Assembly: GCA_000196815.1 (NCBI GenBank) | Contig: FP929003.1 | Span: 4,115,501 to 4,179,500, forward strand | Direction: 5' to 3' | DNA length: 64,000 bases | DNA from: Nitrospira defluvii | GTDB lineage: Bacteria; Nitrospirota; Nitrospiria; Nitrospirales; Nitrospiraceae | Shown: positions 8,655 to 17,161 of the stretch, piece after piece | Layout of the letters: every line of letters begins with the position of its first letter | How positions within the stretch are numbered: the stretch's first letter is position 1 | Made by a program: the position numbers and the translations under genes | The notes under the pieces: generated by a model | Seen by the model: the letters and a program-made list of their open reading frames with translations, nothing else | What the model was told of the DNA's origin: nothing | Databases searched by the model: none

Positions 8655-9494
8655 ATGGTGGCACGATCCGTCCTCGCAATAGTGGTGGCGCTCATCGGAC
8701 TGAACGGCGTGAGTTCGCACGTATTCGCAGCGCAACAGGCGGCTCTCCCCAAAGAGATCACAGGGAAGGATGGCGCGCCGTTGGTCCTGATTCCTTCAGG
8801 GTCGTACCCGATGGGCGTGCCGACCGGAGACCGCGACGGCGGACGCGATGAATACCCCCGCCACGTCATCGAGATCACCGACTTCTATATCGACAAATAT
8901 GAAGTGACGAACGCGCGTTACCTGGAATTCGTGAAGGCCACGAACCACCGTGTTCCGCAGAATCCCAAGAATCCCACCCGCAATCTCTGGGAAGGGATCG
9001 GCATTCCGGCATCCCTGGCCGACCGTCCGGTGATCAACGTCGATTGGGCCGATGCCGATGCCTACTGCAAGTGGGCCGGCAGGCGATTGCCGCGGGAGGC
9101 CGAATGGGAGAAGGCCGCCAAGGGCAACAATGATTGGCGCTTTCCATGGGGCAACGTGGAGCCGACCGACGGACACCTCAATTTCAACCAGAAATGGGTC
9201 GGCGAAAAGACGCTGATGCCGGTGGGCAGTTATGAGAAGGGTAAGAGTCCCTATGGCGTGTATGACATGGCGGGAAACGTCTGGGAATGGGTCAACGACT
9301 GGTACGATTCGAGGTACTACGAAAAGAGCCCCGACAAGAATCCTCCGGGCCCGGACAGCGGCGAGAAGAAGGTCATTCGGGGAGCCGGCTGGCAGAATGA
9401 GACGCCCACAGTCCGTATCTTCACCCGAGTGGACAGCGACCCGACCATGAGAAATGAATCGACCGGATTTCGATGCGCAATGGACGCCAGGTAA
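8655..9494 (+). CDS. Periplasmic SUMF1/FGE-fold protein lacking the active-site cysteines
   Basis: A 279-residue exported protein: signal peptide in residues 1-25 (ending VFA-AQQA), then a full formylglycine-generating-enzyme-like domain. Hallmarks are IPSGSYPMG, DKYEVTNARYLEF, CKWAGRRLPREAEWEKAA, PWGN, DMAGNVWEWVNDWYD and a final GFRCA. True FGE has a catalytic Cys pair in the segment after RGGSW. Here that segment reads RGAGWQNETPTVRIFTR with no Cys, so formylglycine formation is unlikely and a structural or binding role is more probable. RBS AAGGAG precedes the ATG. It is followed 41 bp later by hemD. A paralogue lies at 10884. Confidence 0.85.
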   Translation: MVARSVLAIVVALIGLNGVSSHVFAAQQAALPKEITGKDGAPLVLIPSGSYPMGVPTGDRDGGRDEYPRHVIEITDFYIDKYEVTNARYLEFVKATNHRVPQNPKNPTRNLWEGIGIPASLADRPVINVDWADADAYCKWAGRRLPREAEWEKAAKGNNDWRFPWGNVEPTDGHLNFNQKWVGEKTLMPVGSYEKGKSPYGVYDMAGNVWEWVNDWYDSRYYEKSPDKNPPGPDSGEKKVIRGAGWQNETPTVRIFTRVDSDPTMRNESTGFRCAMDAR

Positions 9495-9535
9495 CTCAGT
9501 CAGCTTGGTAGCCGGCGGTTGAATCACGGAGTACG

Positions 9536-10378
9536 ATGGCCAGTACAGGGTTTAACGGGCTGACCGTCGCCGCGTTTGAATCGCGCATGGCGGCGGAAAT
9601 GACGCGACTGATCGAGCGCCACGGCGGCAAACCGCTGGTGGCGCCGGCCTTGCGGGAAATCCCGCTCGAAGACAATTCTGTCGCGCTCCGGTTCGGTGAG
9701 CAGCTGCTGACTGAAGGTCTCGACGTGCTGGTCCTGCTGACCGGGGCCGGCACGACCACCCTCTTCGAAATCCTGCACAGCCGTCACGCCAAAGACACGA
9801 TCAAGAGTGCTTTGAAAGAGACGGTGCTCATTGCGCGCGGCCCCAAACCGGTAGCCGCACTCAAAGCCCTGGGATTCCAACCGACGTTGACGGTCCCGGA
9901 GCCCAACACCTGGGTGGATGTCGTCTCCACATTGGACGCCCACCGGCCGGTTAACCGGTTACGCGTGGCGGTGCAAGAATACGGGCTGCCGAACCGCGAC
10001 TTGGTGGAGGCGTTGAAGCAGCGCGGAGCCACTGTGGTTTCAGTCCCCGTCTACCGCTGGGCGCTCCCGGAAAACACGGCTCCGCTCAAGCAGTCCATCA
10101 GGCAGATTCTGGACGGGCAGGTGCAGGTGATGCTGGTGACCAATGCCGCACAGATTGATCATGTGATGCTGGTTGTCGAGCAGGAAGGAAAGACGGAGGA
10201 GTTCAAAACGATCTGCCGGAAACTGGTCATCGCGTCCATCGGTCCCACCGCCAGCGAACGCATCCGCAGTCACGGGCTCTCCGTAGACTTCGAACCGTCA
10301 CACGGAAAAATGGGGATTCTGGTAAAAGAGACGAGCGAGCAGGCCCACTCGCTTATGGCGAGGAAAGCGGGCGCGTGA
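9536..10378 (+). CDS. hemD: Uroporphyrinogen-III synthase
   Basis: A 280-residue two-lobed HemD-type protein. It would cyclise hydroxymethylbilane with D-ring inversion to uroporphyrinogen III for heme, siroheme and heme d1. The family is poorly conserved. Recognition rests on the N-terminal GLTVAAFESRMAAEM, the LVLLTGAGTTTLFE segment, the middle VQEYGLPN and the SIGPTASERIRSHGL C-terminal signature. RBS GGAG lies 5 nt from the ATG. Its 3' end overlaps the convergent lipoprotein gene by 26 bp. Confidence 0.85.
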   Translation: MASTGFNGLTVAAFESRMAAEMTRLIERHGGKPLVAPALREIPLEDNSVALRFGEQLLTEGLDVLVLLTGAGTTTLFEILHSRHAKDTIKSALKETVLIARGPKPVAALKALGFQPTLTVPEPNTWVDVVSTLDAHRPVNRLRVAVQEYGLPNRDLVEALKQRGATVVSVPVYRWALPENTAPLKQSIRQILDGQVQVMLVTNAAQIDHVMLVVEQEGKTEEFKTICRKLVIASIGPTASERIRSHGLSVDFEPSHGKMGILVKETSEQAHSLMARKAGA

Positions 10379-10877
10379 CGGGAGGAAGCTTGACGGCTAC
10401 TCCATGCTCAATCGTGAATGATATGTGCCCTCGCTGTGCGCCTCGGTTGGCATAGGCTTCGTAGACTCTACCTTCCTCCAACGCGACGAGGTGATTGCCT
10501 GAGGAGCCCTCGATGAAAAACCCGCGTGGCACCTCGCCGAACCGAATCGCTCCCACTGCGAGAGCATCAATCTCGGGCAACTCATCCAGCGGTTTGAGCA
10601 GTTTCTTGCCGTCTTGCATCCTGTACAGCGATGACTCTTCGTAGGTCGCAACCTCCCATCTCTCGCCGGAGTAGTGAGAGACGACTCCGAACCGGCTTAG
10701 AGGTGCAGGATCCGGTGCATCGTTTTCGTGAACGATGAATAGAACTGATCCGTCCTCATTCACAATCTCGATGTTGAGATCCTCAATCTGACAGGCCGCC
10801 AGCAGCAAAACAAGGCTCATCAGGCCTGAGACGAGCTGATTGGTCCTTCGCTGTGTGGGAATTGCCAGGTGAGGCAC
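10353..10877 (-). CDS. Hypothetical lipoprotein
   Basis: A 174-residue protein with a lipobox-type end to its signal sequence (SLVLLLAAC, Cys29). Lipid attachment to the envelope is therefore predicted. The mature part is acidic and beta-rich with no recognised domain. The GTG start at 10877 directly follows GGAG with little spacing, so the exact start is uncertain; only the hydrophobic segment is essential. It sits 6 bp after the SUMF1-like gene on the same strand and is probably co-transcribed. Its tail overlaps hemD on the opposite strand. Confidence 0.6.
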   Translation of the reverse strand: MPHLAIPTQRRTNQLVSGLMSLVLLLAACQIEDLNIEIVNEDGSVLFIVHENDAPDPAPLSRFGVVSHYSGERWEVATYEESSLYRMQDGKKLLKPLDELPEIDALAVGAIRFGEVPRGFFIEGSSGNHLVALEEGRVYEAYANRGAQRGHISFTIEHGVAVKLPPVTRPLSSP

Positions 10878-10883
10878 CTCCGA

Positions 10884-11810
10884 CTACTTCGCTTCGGTCG
10901 ACTGTCCTGAGGCCCCTTCGTGCACGTCCCGCGCACAACGGAAACCCATCCAGTTCATCTTGGTATTGGGATCCGTGCCATTGCGCTGCGCGACACGCAC
11001 GCTGGGAGTGCTGTCGATCCAGCCTCCGCCGCGAAAGCTCCGCTGGCTCCCCGTCTCCGGGCCTTTCGGATTCTTGTCCGGTCCGGTGGTGTAGTATTTC
11101 GGGTCATACCAGTCTGCGACCCACTCAGCCACATTCCCCGCCATCTGAAACACGCCATAGGGGCTGGCGGCATTGTCGTACTTATTGACCGAGATAATCG
11201 GCGGATAGAGCAGTAACCGCTCCGGACGGTCCCGCACCGGTCCGGAAAGACCGGTCCGGCCGAAGTTTGCACGGGACAGTCCGGCCATCTGATTCCCCCA
11301 GGGGTAGATGCGCCCGTCCTCACCGCGCGCGGCCTTCTCCCATTCCGCTTCGGTCGGCAACCGTTTCCCCGCCCACTTGCAGTACGCCTCTGCGTCGAAC
11401 CAGGACACGTGCATGACCGGGTGACTGACCATCGTCTCTTGAAAATTCCCTCCGTCGTACTGCCAATCGATGAGGGGAACCAGATCCGACGCCAGCACAA
11501 ATTTCAAAAACTGCACCGTGGTCACTTCGTATTTGTCGATCTCATAGGCGTCCAAATAGACTTTCCGCTGCGGGAACTCCGCCAGATAGGAATTCTTGTC
11601 GACCTTTCTATCACTTCCCATGAGGAACTCGCCCGCCGGGATACGGATCATCTCGTCATGCGCCGGCAACTTGGCGCGTTCCATCGCCAGCTTCTTGCCT
11701 TCCGGCGTCCATTCACGAACGACATCGGCAACATCCAGCGCATAGAGGGACCCGCTCATTCCCAAGACCACCGCACTCATAGCCCACAGGGTCGTTCCTA
11801 GCTTACGCAC
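10884..11810 (-). CDS. Second periplasmic SUMF1/FGE-fold protein lacking the active-site cysteines
   Basis: A 308-residue paralogue of the gene at 8655. Signal peptide (residues about 1-24), then IPAGEFLMGSD, DKYEVTTVQFLKF, CKWAGKRLPTEAEWEKAARG, YPWGN, QMAGNVAEWVADWYDPKYY and GFRCARD. The region that holds the FGE Cys pair reads RGGGWIDSTPSVRVAQR, without Cys, as in the paralogue. The GTG start has AAAGGAG upstream. It lies 30 bp downstream of the exported protein at 11841 and 6 bp upstream of the lipoprotein, forming a likely envelope operon. Function unknown. Confidence 0.85.
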   Translation of the reverse strand: MRKLGTTLWAMSAVVLGMSGSLYALDVADVVREWTPEGKKLAMERAKLPAHDEMIRIPAGEFLMGSDRKVDKNSYLAEFPQRKVYLDAYEIDKYEVTTVQFLKFVLASDLVPLIDWQYDGGNFQETMVSHPVMHVSWFDAEAYCKWAGKRLPTEAEWEKAARGEDGRIYPWGNQMAGLSRANFGRTGLSGPVRDRPERLLLYPPIISVNKYDNAASPYGVFQMAGNVAEWVADWYDPKYYTTGPDKNPKGPETGSQRSFRGGGWIDSTPSVRVAQRNGTDPNTKMNWMGFRCARDVHEGASGQSTEAK

Positions 11811-11840
11811 GATGAGACTCCTTTATCTTCGACTCACGCA

Positions 11841-12491
11841 TTACATCGGCTGCTGATTCGGTTCCGCGGCAGCCGGCTGGTGATCGAACTCTTCCAATGG
11901 CTCGAAATTGAGCGGCAACTGAAACAGATAGTCGATCAGGGGCCTGAATTTGACGTGCTGGTACTCAACAATCCAGCTCCCGTCTTTCTTGGCCAGTTTC
12001 ATCGGAAAGTGGATATCGGTCGCGAGCCATTGATAGTAGACTTCCGTCCGCTCGCCATCCTTCACCGTCACTTCATAGAGCGTGGTCGGATGCCCCTCGC
12101 GCGTTTCCGTCCCGATCTCTTCGCGCGACACCTCCCCTTCCAGCCGCTCCGTGACCTTCAGATCCTGCTCCGCCTGGTACGGCACAGTCTTGAAGTGCTT
12201 CATACGCGACAGCAGGAGCCAGACCACCTTCTTGTCTTTGCGCACAATGCTGATGTTGACGGGCCCCATCGTGTGATGTTCGATCCGCCACATGTTGTCC
12301 CGATAGAAGATGTTGGACTTTTGAGTTCGACCATTGATCTTGGTGATTTGATCGGCCGTAAACTCCAGCGCCCCGGCCTCCACGGCAGCCAGGCTCCAGA
12401 GCACCGCCAGCACGGTCACCCACCTGCCCATCCACATCCCGCGTATCCTACCGATGCCCGATCCGCATTTTCCAGCCCGCTTGCGACACAT
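11841..12491 (-). CDS. Exported LolA/DUF4412-like protein
   Basis: A 216-residue protein with a hydrophobic export segment (VTVLAVLWSLAAVEAGALEF). The mature part resembles the half-barrel of outer-membrane lipoprotein carrier or DUF4412-type proteins: FTADQITKINGRTQKSNIFYRD, MWRIEH, a VVWLLLSRMKHFKTVPY segment and YYQWLATDIHFPMKL. Such proteins bind lipid or lipoprotein, but this member is not clearly LolA. Start 12491 has TAGGAG at 7 nt; a second possible start lies at 12437. It heads the run 11841 - SUMF1-like - lipoprotein. Confidence 0.6.
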   Translation of the reverse strand: MCRKRAGKCGSGIGRIRGMWMGRWVTVLAVLWSLAAVEAGALEFTADQITKINGRTQKSNIFYRDNMWRIEHHTMGPVNISIVRKDKKVVWLLLSRMKHFKTVPYQAEQDLKVTERLEGEVSREEIGTETREGHPTTLYEVTVKDGERTEVYYQWLATDIHFPMKLAKKDGSWIVEYQHVKFRPLIDYLFQLPLNFEPLEEFDHQPAAAEPNQQPM

Positions 12492-12737
12492 GACGATGCT
12501 CCTACTCTCGGCCTCCGAATGACCCCTGTTGATCCATCACCCCACACCACCCATCAGCCTACGACCCCGAGCCGCCAGTGAAACGGCCGAGGGACCGGCC
12601 AGAACAAGAACCGGATGCCCGGGGGCGTCCTCCCGCGCCTCAACCATCTGCTGTGTCGGTGACAACCGGCATCACGGAGAGGGCGTCCCGCAGCGCTGAT
12701 TCAGAGAGACCTCGCTGCATGCGCCGCGGCTGGATTC

Positions 12738-12765
12738 GCCTGCCCGGCATGGTGACCGGGCAGGC
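12738..12765. terminator. Perfect 10 bp hairpin downstream of the YceI gene
   Basis: GCCTGCCCGG, an 8 nt loop, then CCGGGCAGGC. It lies about 30 bp beyond the stop of the YceI gene on the minus strand. No T-run follows on either strand, so intrinsic termination is uncertain; it may protect the 3' end. The remainder of the 302 bp gap 12492-12793 shows no gene. Confidence 0.4.
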
Positions 12766-12793
12766 ATGCGGCCTCTGAGAGAGGGGATTCGAC

Positions 12794-13405
12794 TTACGAC
12801 TTGGCCTTAATACACTCAATGTCCAGCTTGATAAAGACCTCGTCTCCAACTACCAGTCCTCCGCTATCGAGGGCCTTGTTCCACACCATGCCGAAGTCTT
12901 TCCGGTTCACTTTGCCTTCGGCCGTAAATCCGGCCCGGGTATTCCCCCACGGATCCTTGGTGACCCCGTTGAAATTGCCCGTGAGCGTCACCTCTTTCGT
13001 CACCCCATGCAGAGTCAGATCACCGACGGCGGTATAGCCGTCGCCCGTCTTTTTATAGCTCTTCATTTTGTACGTGATCGTCGGGTATTTCTCGACATCG
13101 AAGAAATCGGGATTGCGCAGATGCGCGTCGCGCTTTTCATGGTTGGTCGTCACCGAGGCTGTCTTGATCGTCGCTTCAAGCGCCTTGACCGTCCCGGCGT
13201 CGGGGTCCATTTCGATAAATCCGGTGTAGTCTTTGAAATGCCCGGTGGTTTTTGAAATCACCATATGGGCGACTTTGAACTCCACGATCGAATGATCCAG
13301 ATCCACATCGTATCGCGCCGTCTCGGCATGCCCGAACGTCGCGCCGAACAGCACCGTTGCGCCCATACACCACATGGCCATCGCACGACCGATCCGATTC
13401 GTCAT
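12794..13405 (-). CDS. YceI-family periplasmic lipid-binding-type protein
   Basis: A 203-residue protein with a signal peptide (ending TFGHA). The YceI lipocalin-like fold is marked by YDVDLDHSIVEFKVAHM, GHFKDYTGFIEMDPD, a KRDAHLRNPDFFDVEKYP core, GDLTLHGVTKEVTL and NRKDFGMVWN. Family members bind polyisoprenoids or amides in the periplasm. RBS AGGAG precedes the ATG. It begins 2 bp after the TonB-like gene, so the two are clearly one operon, which may link it to envelope energy or transport work. Confidence 0.9.
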   Translation of the reverse strand: MTNRIGRAMAMWCMGATVLFGATFGHAETARYDVDLDHSIVEFKVAHMVISKTTGHFKDYTGFIEMDPDAGTVKALEATIKTASVTTNHEKRDAHLRNPDFFDVEKYPTITYKMKSYKKTGDGYTAVGDLTLHGVTKEVTLTGNFNGVTKDPWGNTRAGFTAEGKVNRKDFGMVWNKALDSGGLVVGDEVFIKLDIECIKAKS

Positions 13406-13407
13406 AG

Positions 13408-14433
13408 CTACTCCTTTGCAGGACCGCTTCCGGCGGTACCTTCCTTCGGTGATGGGGGCACGACAGGCTTGGACGGCTTTTTCTCGACCGTCATTTGCAC
13501 ATCGCGGGTCGCGACTTTCGCCCCCGTTCGCATGCGCACATGCACATCGACGACATCGCTGCTGATATCCGGCGGTATCGGAGGGAACGGATGGGCGTGG
13601 ATGATCGTTTGCAACCCGGCGTCGTTGACATCCCGCGCGCCCGAGCCTTTCTCCAACTGAATCAACTGCGCCACACCGCTTGCATACATCTTAAAATGCA
13701 CACGCACCGTCTCGCTGCTGGGAGCCCGGCGGATAGAGCGTATCTGCCGGCTCCAGTTCCGGCTGATCAAATCGCTGACTTGTTTCCAATAGGCTTTGGA
13801 TTCTCCGGGGGGCGGCAAGGGCAAGAGATCTTCCTCGGCGATGGTCGCATTCACCGCCATCACCTGCTCCGTCGCCTTTTGTACGGCCTCGGCATCGGCT
13901 TCAGGACTCTCGGCAGGCGGCCCGGGGACGACCTCGGTTTCGGCTTCTTCGACCGGCCGGTCGCCGAGTGTGACATAGACATCACGCTTGAGAAACTCTT
14001 CGAGCCCCGTGATTTTGGCGCGAGCAAACGACACCCGAATCCGCACGGCCTTCGGATGCACGGTGGTCCGGCTCTTCAATATGGAATTGGGCTCCAGAAT
14101 CGCCGTGCCCTGAAAGACCGCGGGAGCGGCGTCTTCGCTCAACGACACCGTCTGACTCTGAAAGCCGGGAGACTCGATGATCGCCATGACGGACTCGGTT
14201 CCTGCGGGCACCCCGCCAAGGGTGATGCCGAGCACGACATCCTTGCCGACCTGGACCGATCCATCCGGCTCCGTGCTGACCAGTTCAAATTGGGCCCACC
14301 GCTTCGCAGGCGTCGGCGTCGAGGCGGGAGAGGCAGCTGCTGCGACCGGGGCAGCCAAGATTAGAAGACCTAGCGCAAGCCAAAATCCGCCGAGAGCCGG
14401 GCCCGGAACCCTGCCGAACGTGTATCGCATCAT
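13408..14433 (-). CDS. TonB/TolA C-terminal-domain exported protein
   Basis: A 341-residue protein. It has a hydrophobic N-terminal segment (residues about 15-35), a Pro/Ala/Ser linker, a central beta-rich region and a C-terminal TonB-type fold near residues 215-300 (YWKQVSDLISRNWSRQI, VRVHFKMYASGVAQLIQLEKGSG, DAGLQTIIHAHPFPPIP). Unusually, about 40 further residues rich in Pro, Lys and Gly follow. TonB and TolA carry energy from the inner membrane to the outer membrane. No exbB/exbD lies nearby. RBS AGGATGCG precedes the ATG. Confidence 0.7.
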   Translation of the reverse strand: MMRYTFGRVPGPALGGFWLALGLLILAAPVAAAASPASTPTPAKRWAQFELVSTEPDGSVQVGKDVVLGITLGGVPAGTESVMAIIESPGFQSQTVSLSEDAAPAVFQGTAILEPNSILKSRTTVHPKAVRIRVSFARAKITGLEEFLKRDVYVTLGDRPVEEAETEVVPGPPAESPEADAEAVQKATEQVMAVNATIAEEDLLPLPPPGESKAYWKQVSDLISRNWSRQIRSIRRAPSSETVRVHFKMYASGVAQLIQLEKGSGARDVNDAGLQTIIHAHPFPPIPPDISSDVVDVHVRMRTGAKVATRDVQMTVEKKPSKPVVPPSPKEGTAGSGPAKE

Positions 14434-14642
14434 CGCATCCTACCCAGGAGCCCTACCCAGTTCAACCCGTATTTTGACCCGGCGATTCGGGGGAACCGCA
14501 TGTTCACACTCAGGCCAGAGACCACCTAAATGGACCTGGTGGGGCAAGTTCTCGCTTCGGCTAGGCAGATGGGTGACAATCAGTCGGCAGCGCGCAACCG
14601 GGTCCGAGCCGACTGCGATCACATATTCCAGGCGCATCACTC

Positions 14643-14833
14643 GCAAACTGTTCAAACAGACCATCCAGCAAGGCCGCAGCAAGCGAAGCGGCGAATCGTA
14701 CACGTGTCGTACGGTGAGCCACTGAGGTTCACGACGCGCTGAATACAGCGCGTCACGCTGGTGAACGCCGCCGAGACAGTGAGGCGGCAGTGTCTTGCGA
14801 GAACGCCGCTGGCGGACTGTTTCAACGGGTTGC
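14643..14833. repeat. Foldback intergenic element, copy C (enlarged)
   Basis: A 191 bp version in the same orientation as copy A. The left end GCAAACTGTTCAAACAG is mirrored by GCAACCCGTTGAAACAG on the other strand. The core is GCGAATCGTAC-N7-GTACGGTGAG. About 65 bp extra sits to the right of the core, including a perfect 9 bp hairpin (GACGCGCTG-AATA-CAGCGCGTC, 14733-14754) nested in GTTCAC/GTGAAC. The rest of the 434 bp gap 14434-14867 holds no gene that I can support. Confidence 0.8.
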
Positions 14834-14855
14834 TAGGCATTTTCGGCGGTCTTGT

Positions 14856-14868
14856 TATAATGAGCCCA
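14856..14868 (+). promoter_or_regulatory. tdh: TATAAT -10 element placing transcription start at the tdh ATG
   Basis: A perfect TATAAT (14856-14861) ends 6 nt before the ATG at 14868, and no Shine-Dalgarno sequence lies in between. A normal -10 to start distance would begin the transcript at or next to the A of the ATG, giving a leaderless mRNA. No convincing -35 is seen at 17 bp. Confidence 0.5.
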
Positions 14869-15902
14869 TGCGCGCACTCGTGAAGACCGCCGCTCAACCG
14901 GGGTTGACCTATACCGATCGCCCGGATCCCGCACCCGGTCCATCTGAGGCCGTCATCCGGGTCAAGGCCACGTCGCTGTGTGGAACCGATGCCCACATCT
15001 ATAACTGGGATGCCTGGGCCCACAGCCGCATTCATCCTCCCAGGACGATCGGACATGAAATGTGCGGCGAGGTGGTGGCCGTCGGGGCGGATGTCACGCT
15101 CGTGTGCGTGGGTGACTATGTCGCGGCTGAATCGCACTTGACCTGCGGCGCCTGCTTTCAATGCCGCACCGGCCAGGCCCATGTGTGCAAGAACTACCGG
15201 ATTCTCGGCGTCGATCTGGACGGCTCGTTTGCCGACTACGTCGTGCTCCCTGAAACCGTGCTTTGGAAAACATCCCCGGACATTCCGCCGGAGCTGGCGT
15301 GCCTACAAGAACCTTTGGGCAATGCCGTCGATGCGGCCCTGGTGGAAGACTTGACCGGTCACACCGTCCTGATCACCGGCTGCGGCCCCACCGGCCTGTT
15401 CGCCGCGGCCGTCGCCCGCACCGCAGGAGCCGCCACCATTATCGCCACCGATGTCAGCGATTACCGCCTGAGCCTGGCCAAACAAGTGGGCGTCGATCAC
15501 GTATTCAACGCCAAGAGCGACGGCGCGGAGGCCATTGCCTCAGCGATTCTCGACATCACGAGGGGAGAAGGCGTCGATGCGTCGTTGGAAATGTCCGGAC
15601 ACCCCACAGCCTTGCACCACGCCTTCCGCTCGGTAAAAAACGGCGGTCGCGTCACGCTGTTCGGCATTCCCACCGGCCCCGTCACCTGCGACCTCGCCAA
15701 CGAGGTCATCTTCAAAGGCATCCGAGTCCATGGGATTACCGGTCGTCGCCTGTTCAGCACCTGGTATCGCCTGGCCGGTCTCTTCAAAGCCGGCCTCAAT
15801 ATCCGTCCGGTCCTCACCCATACCTTCCCCCTCAAAGACTTTGCCCAAGGATTTGAATTGATCAAATCCGGCCAATGCGGCAAAGTAGTCCTGTTTCCAT
15901 AG
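14868..15902 (+). CDS. tdh: Zinc-dependent L-threonine 3-dehydrogenase
   Basis: A 344-residue medium-chain dehydrogenase that would oxidise L-threonine to 2-amino-3-ketobutyrate with NAD+. Catalytic zinc ligands Cys38 (SLCGTD) and His63-Glu64 (IGHEMCGE) and the structural zinc cysteines 93, 96, 99 and 107 are all present, as is the Rossmann motif GCGPTGLFAA. The assignment over other zinc alcohol dehydrogenases is supported by kbl 65 bp downstream, the next enzyme of the pathway. An in-frame extension upstream to 14790 lies inside repeat copy C and is not coding. Confidence 0.92.
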   Translation: MRALVKTAAQPGLTYTDRPDPAPGPSEAVIRVKATSLCGTDAHIYNWDAWAHSRIHPPRTIGHEMCGEVVAVGADVTLVCVGDYVAAESHLTCGACFQCRTGQAHVCKNYRILGVDLDGSFADYVVLPETVLWKTSPDIPPELACLQEPLGNAVDAALVEDLTGHTVLITGCGPTGLFAAAVARTAGAATIIATDVSDYRLSLAKQVGVDHVFNAKSDGAEAIASAILDITRGEGVDASLEMSGHPTALHHAFRSVKNGGRVTLFGIPTGPVTCDLANEVIFKGIRVHGITGRRLFSTWYRLAGLFKAGLNIRPVLTHTFPLKDFAQGFELIKSGQCGKVVLFP

Positions 15903-15967
15903 TTCCTCAGGAGTGAGGACGCTGCGGCTTCCTGTTCACATCTGACGTTTCACCTCTCACGAGGATC

Positions 15968-17158
15968 ATGGCCTACACCTCGCTCAAAACAGCCGCCGAG
16001 CAACAACTGGCGGAGATCCGCGCAGCCGGTCTCTACAAGACCGAACGGCAGATCCTGAGCCCGCAGAGCACCGAGATTCATGTGGCACAGGGGGACGTCA
16101 TCAATCTCTGCGCAAACAACTACCTCGGGTTGGCGAATCATCCGGATGTGAGACAGGCGGCCGTCGACGGACTCAGAAAATTCGGGTATGGCATGGCTTC
16201 CGTGCGATTCATCTGCGGAACGCAACGACTGCACAAAACCCTCGAAGCAGCGATCAGCACCTTTTTGGGCACTGCAGACACCATCCTCTATAGCTCCTGC
16301 TTCGACGCCAACGGCGGACTCTTCGAAACCCTGCTCGACGAGCGGGATACCATTATCAGCGATGCCTTGAACCACGCGAGCCTGATCGACGGTATACGGC
16401 TCTGCAAAGCCGCCCGTCTGCGCTATGCCCATGCCGACATGGCCGAGCTGGAAACACGACTAGTGGAATCGGCCTCAAGCCGCGTGCGCATGATCGTGAC
16501 CGACGGGGTGTTTTCAATGGACGGCGATCTGGCGAAGCTGGACCGCATTGTGGAGCTGGCCGATCGATACGATGCCGCCGTGGTCGTGGACGACAGTCAT
16601 GCCACCGGCGTGTTGGGGAAAGGCGGACGCGGCACTCCGGACCATTTCGGAGTCTCGGGGCGGATCGACCTCGTCACGAGCACCCTTGGCAAGGCGCTGG
16701 GCGGGGCAACCGGTGGATTTACCACCGGCAGGAACGAACTCATCGAGCTGTTACGGCAACGGTCACGGCCCTATCTCTTCTCAAATAGTCTACCGCCGGT
16801 CATCGCCGCAGCGACACTGAAGGCCATTGAGTTGGTGGAACGAGGCGACGACCGGCGCCATACCTTGATGGAGCAGGCCCGCTGGCTCCGGGGGCAGCTG
16901 ACCGCTCTTGGCTTCACCCTCGTGCCCGGCACCCATCCGATTATTCCGGTCATGCTGGGGGAGGCAACGGTCGCAACCCAGATGGCCGACCGCCTGCTAC
17001 AGGAAGGGATCTACGTGGTGGGATTCAGCTATCCGGTCGTGCCGAAAGGACAGGCTCGCATTCGCTTGCAGCTGTCTGCAGCCCACACCCGCCCGCAACT
17101 TGAGCGTGCTGTCGCCGCCTTCGCGAAGGTGGGTCGTGAGCTCAGGGTGATTGAATAA
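15968..17158 (+). CDS. kbl: 2-amino-3-ketobutyrate CoA ligase (glycine C-acetyltransferase)
   Basis: A 396-residue PLP enzyme of the alpha-oxoamine synthase family. It cleaves 2-amino-3-ketobutyrate with CoA to glycine and acetyl-CoA. Signatures are [27 protein letters not shown] (Asp208, His211 contacting PLP) and [13 protein letters not shown] with Schiff-base Lys242. Length matches E. coli Kbl. With tdh immediately upstream it forms the threonine-to-glycine route; the reverse direction cannot be excluded. Its stop is only 3 bp from the convergent mlaA stop. Confidence 0.95.
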   Translation: MAYTSLKTAAEQQLAEIRAAGLYKTERQILSPQSTEIHVAQGDVINLCANNYLGLANHPDVRQAAVDGLRKFGYGMASVRFICGTQRLHKTLEAAISTFLGTADTILYSSCFDANGGLFETLLDERDTIISDALNHASLIDGIRLCKAARLRYAHADMAELETRLVESASSRVRMIVTDGVFSMDGDLAKLDRIVELADRYDAAVVVDDSHATGVLGKGGRGTPDHFGVSGRIDLVTSTLGKALGGATGGFTTGRNELIELLRQRSRPYLFSNSLPPVIAAATLKAIELVERGDDRRHTLMEQARWLRGQLTALGFTLVPGTHPIIPVMLGEATVATQMADRLLQEGIYVVGFSYPVVPKGQARIRLQLSAAHTRPQLERAVAAFAKVGRELRVIE

Positions 17159-17161
17159 CCG

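Noticed and set aside
14590-14720. Coding continuation of tdh into upstream DNA (ATG 14790)
   Set aside because: The upstream frame lies in the foldback repeat, and the zinc dehydrogenase N-terminus begins exactly at 14868.
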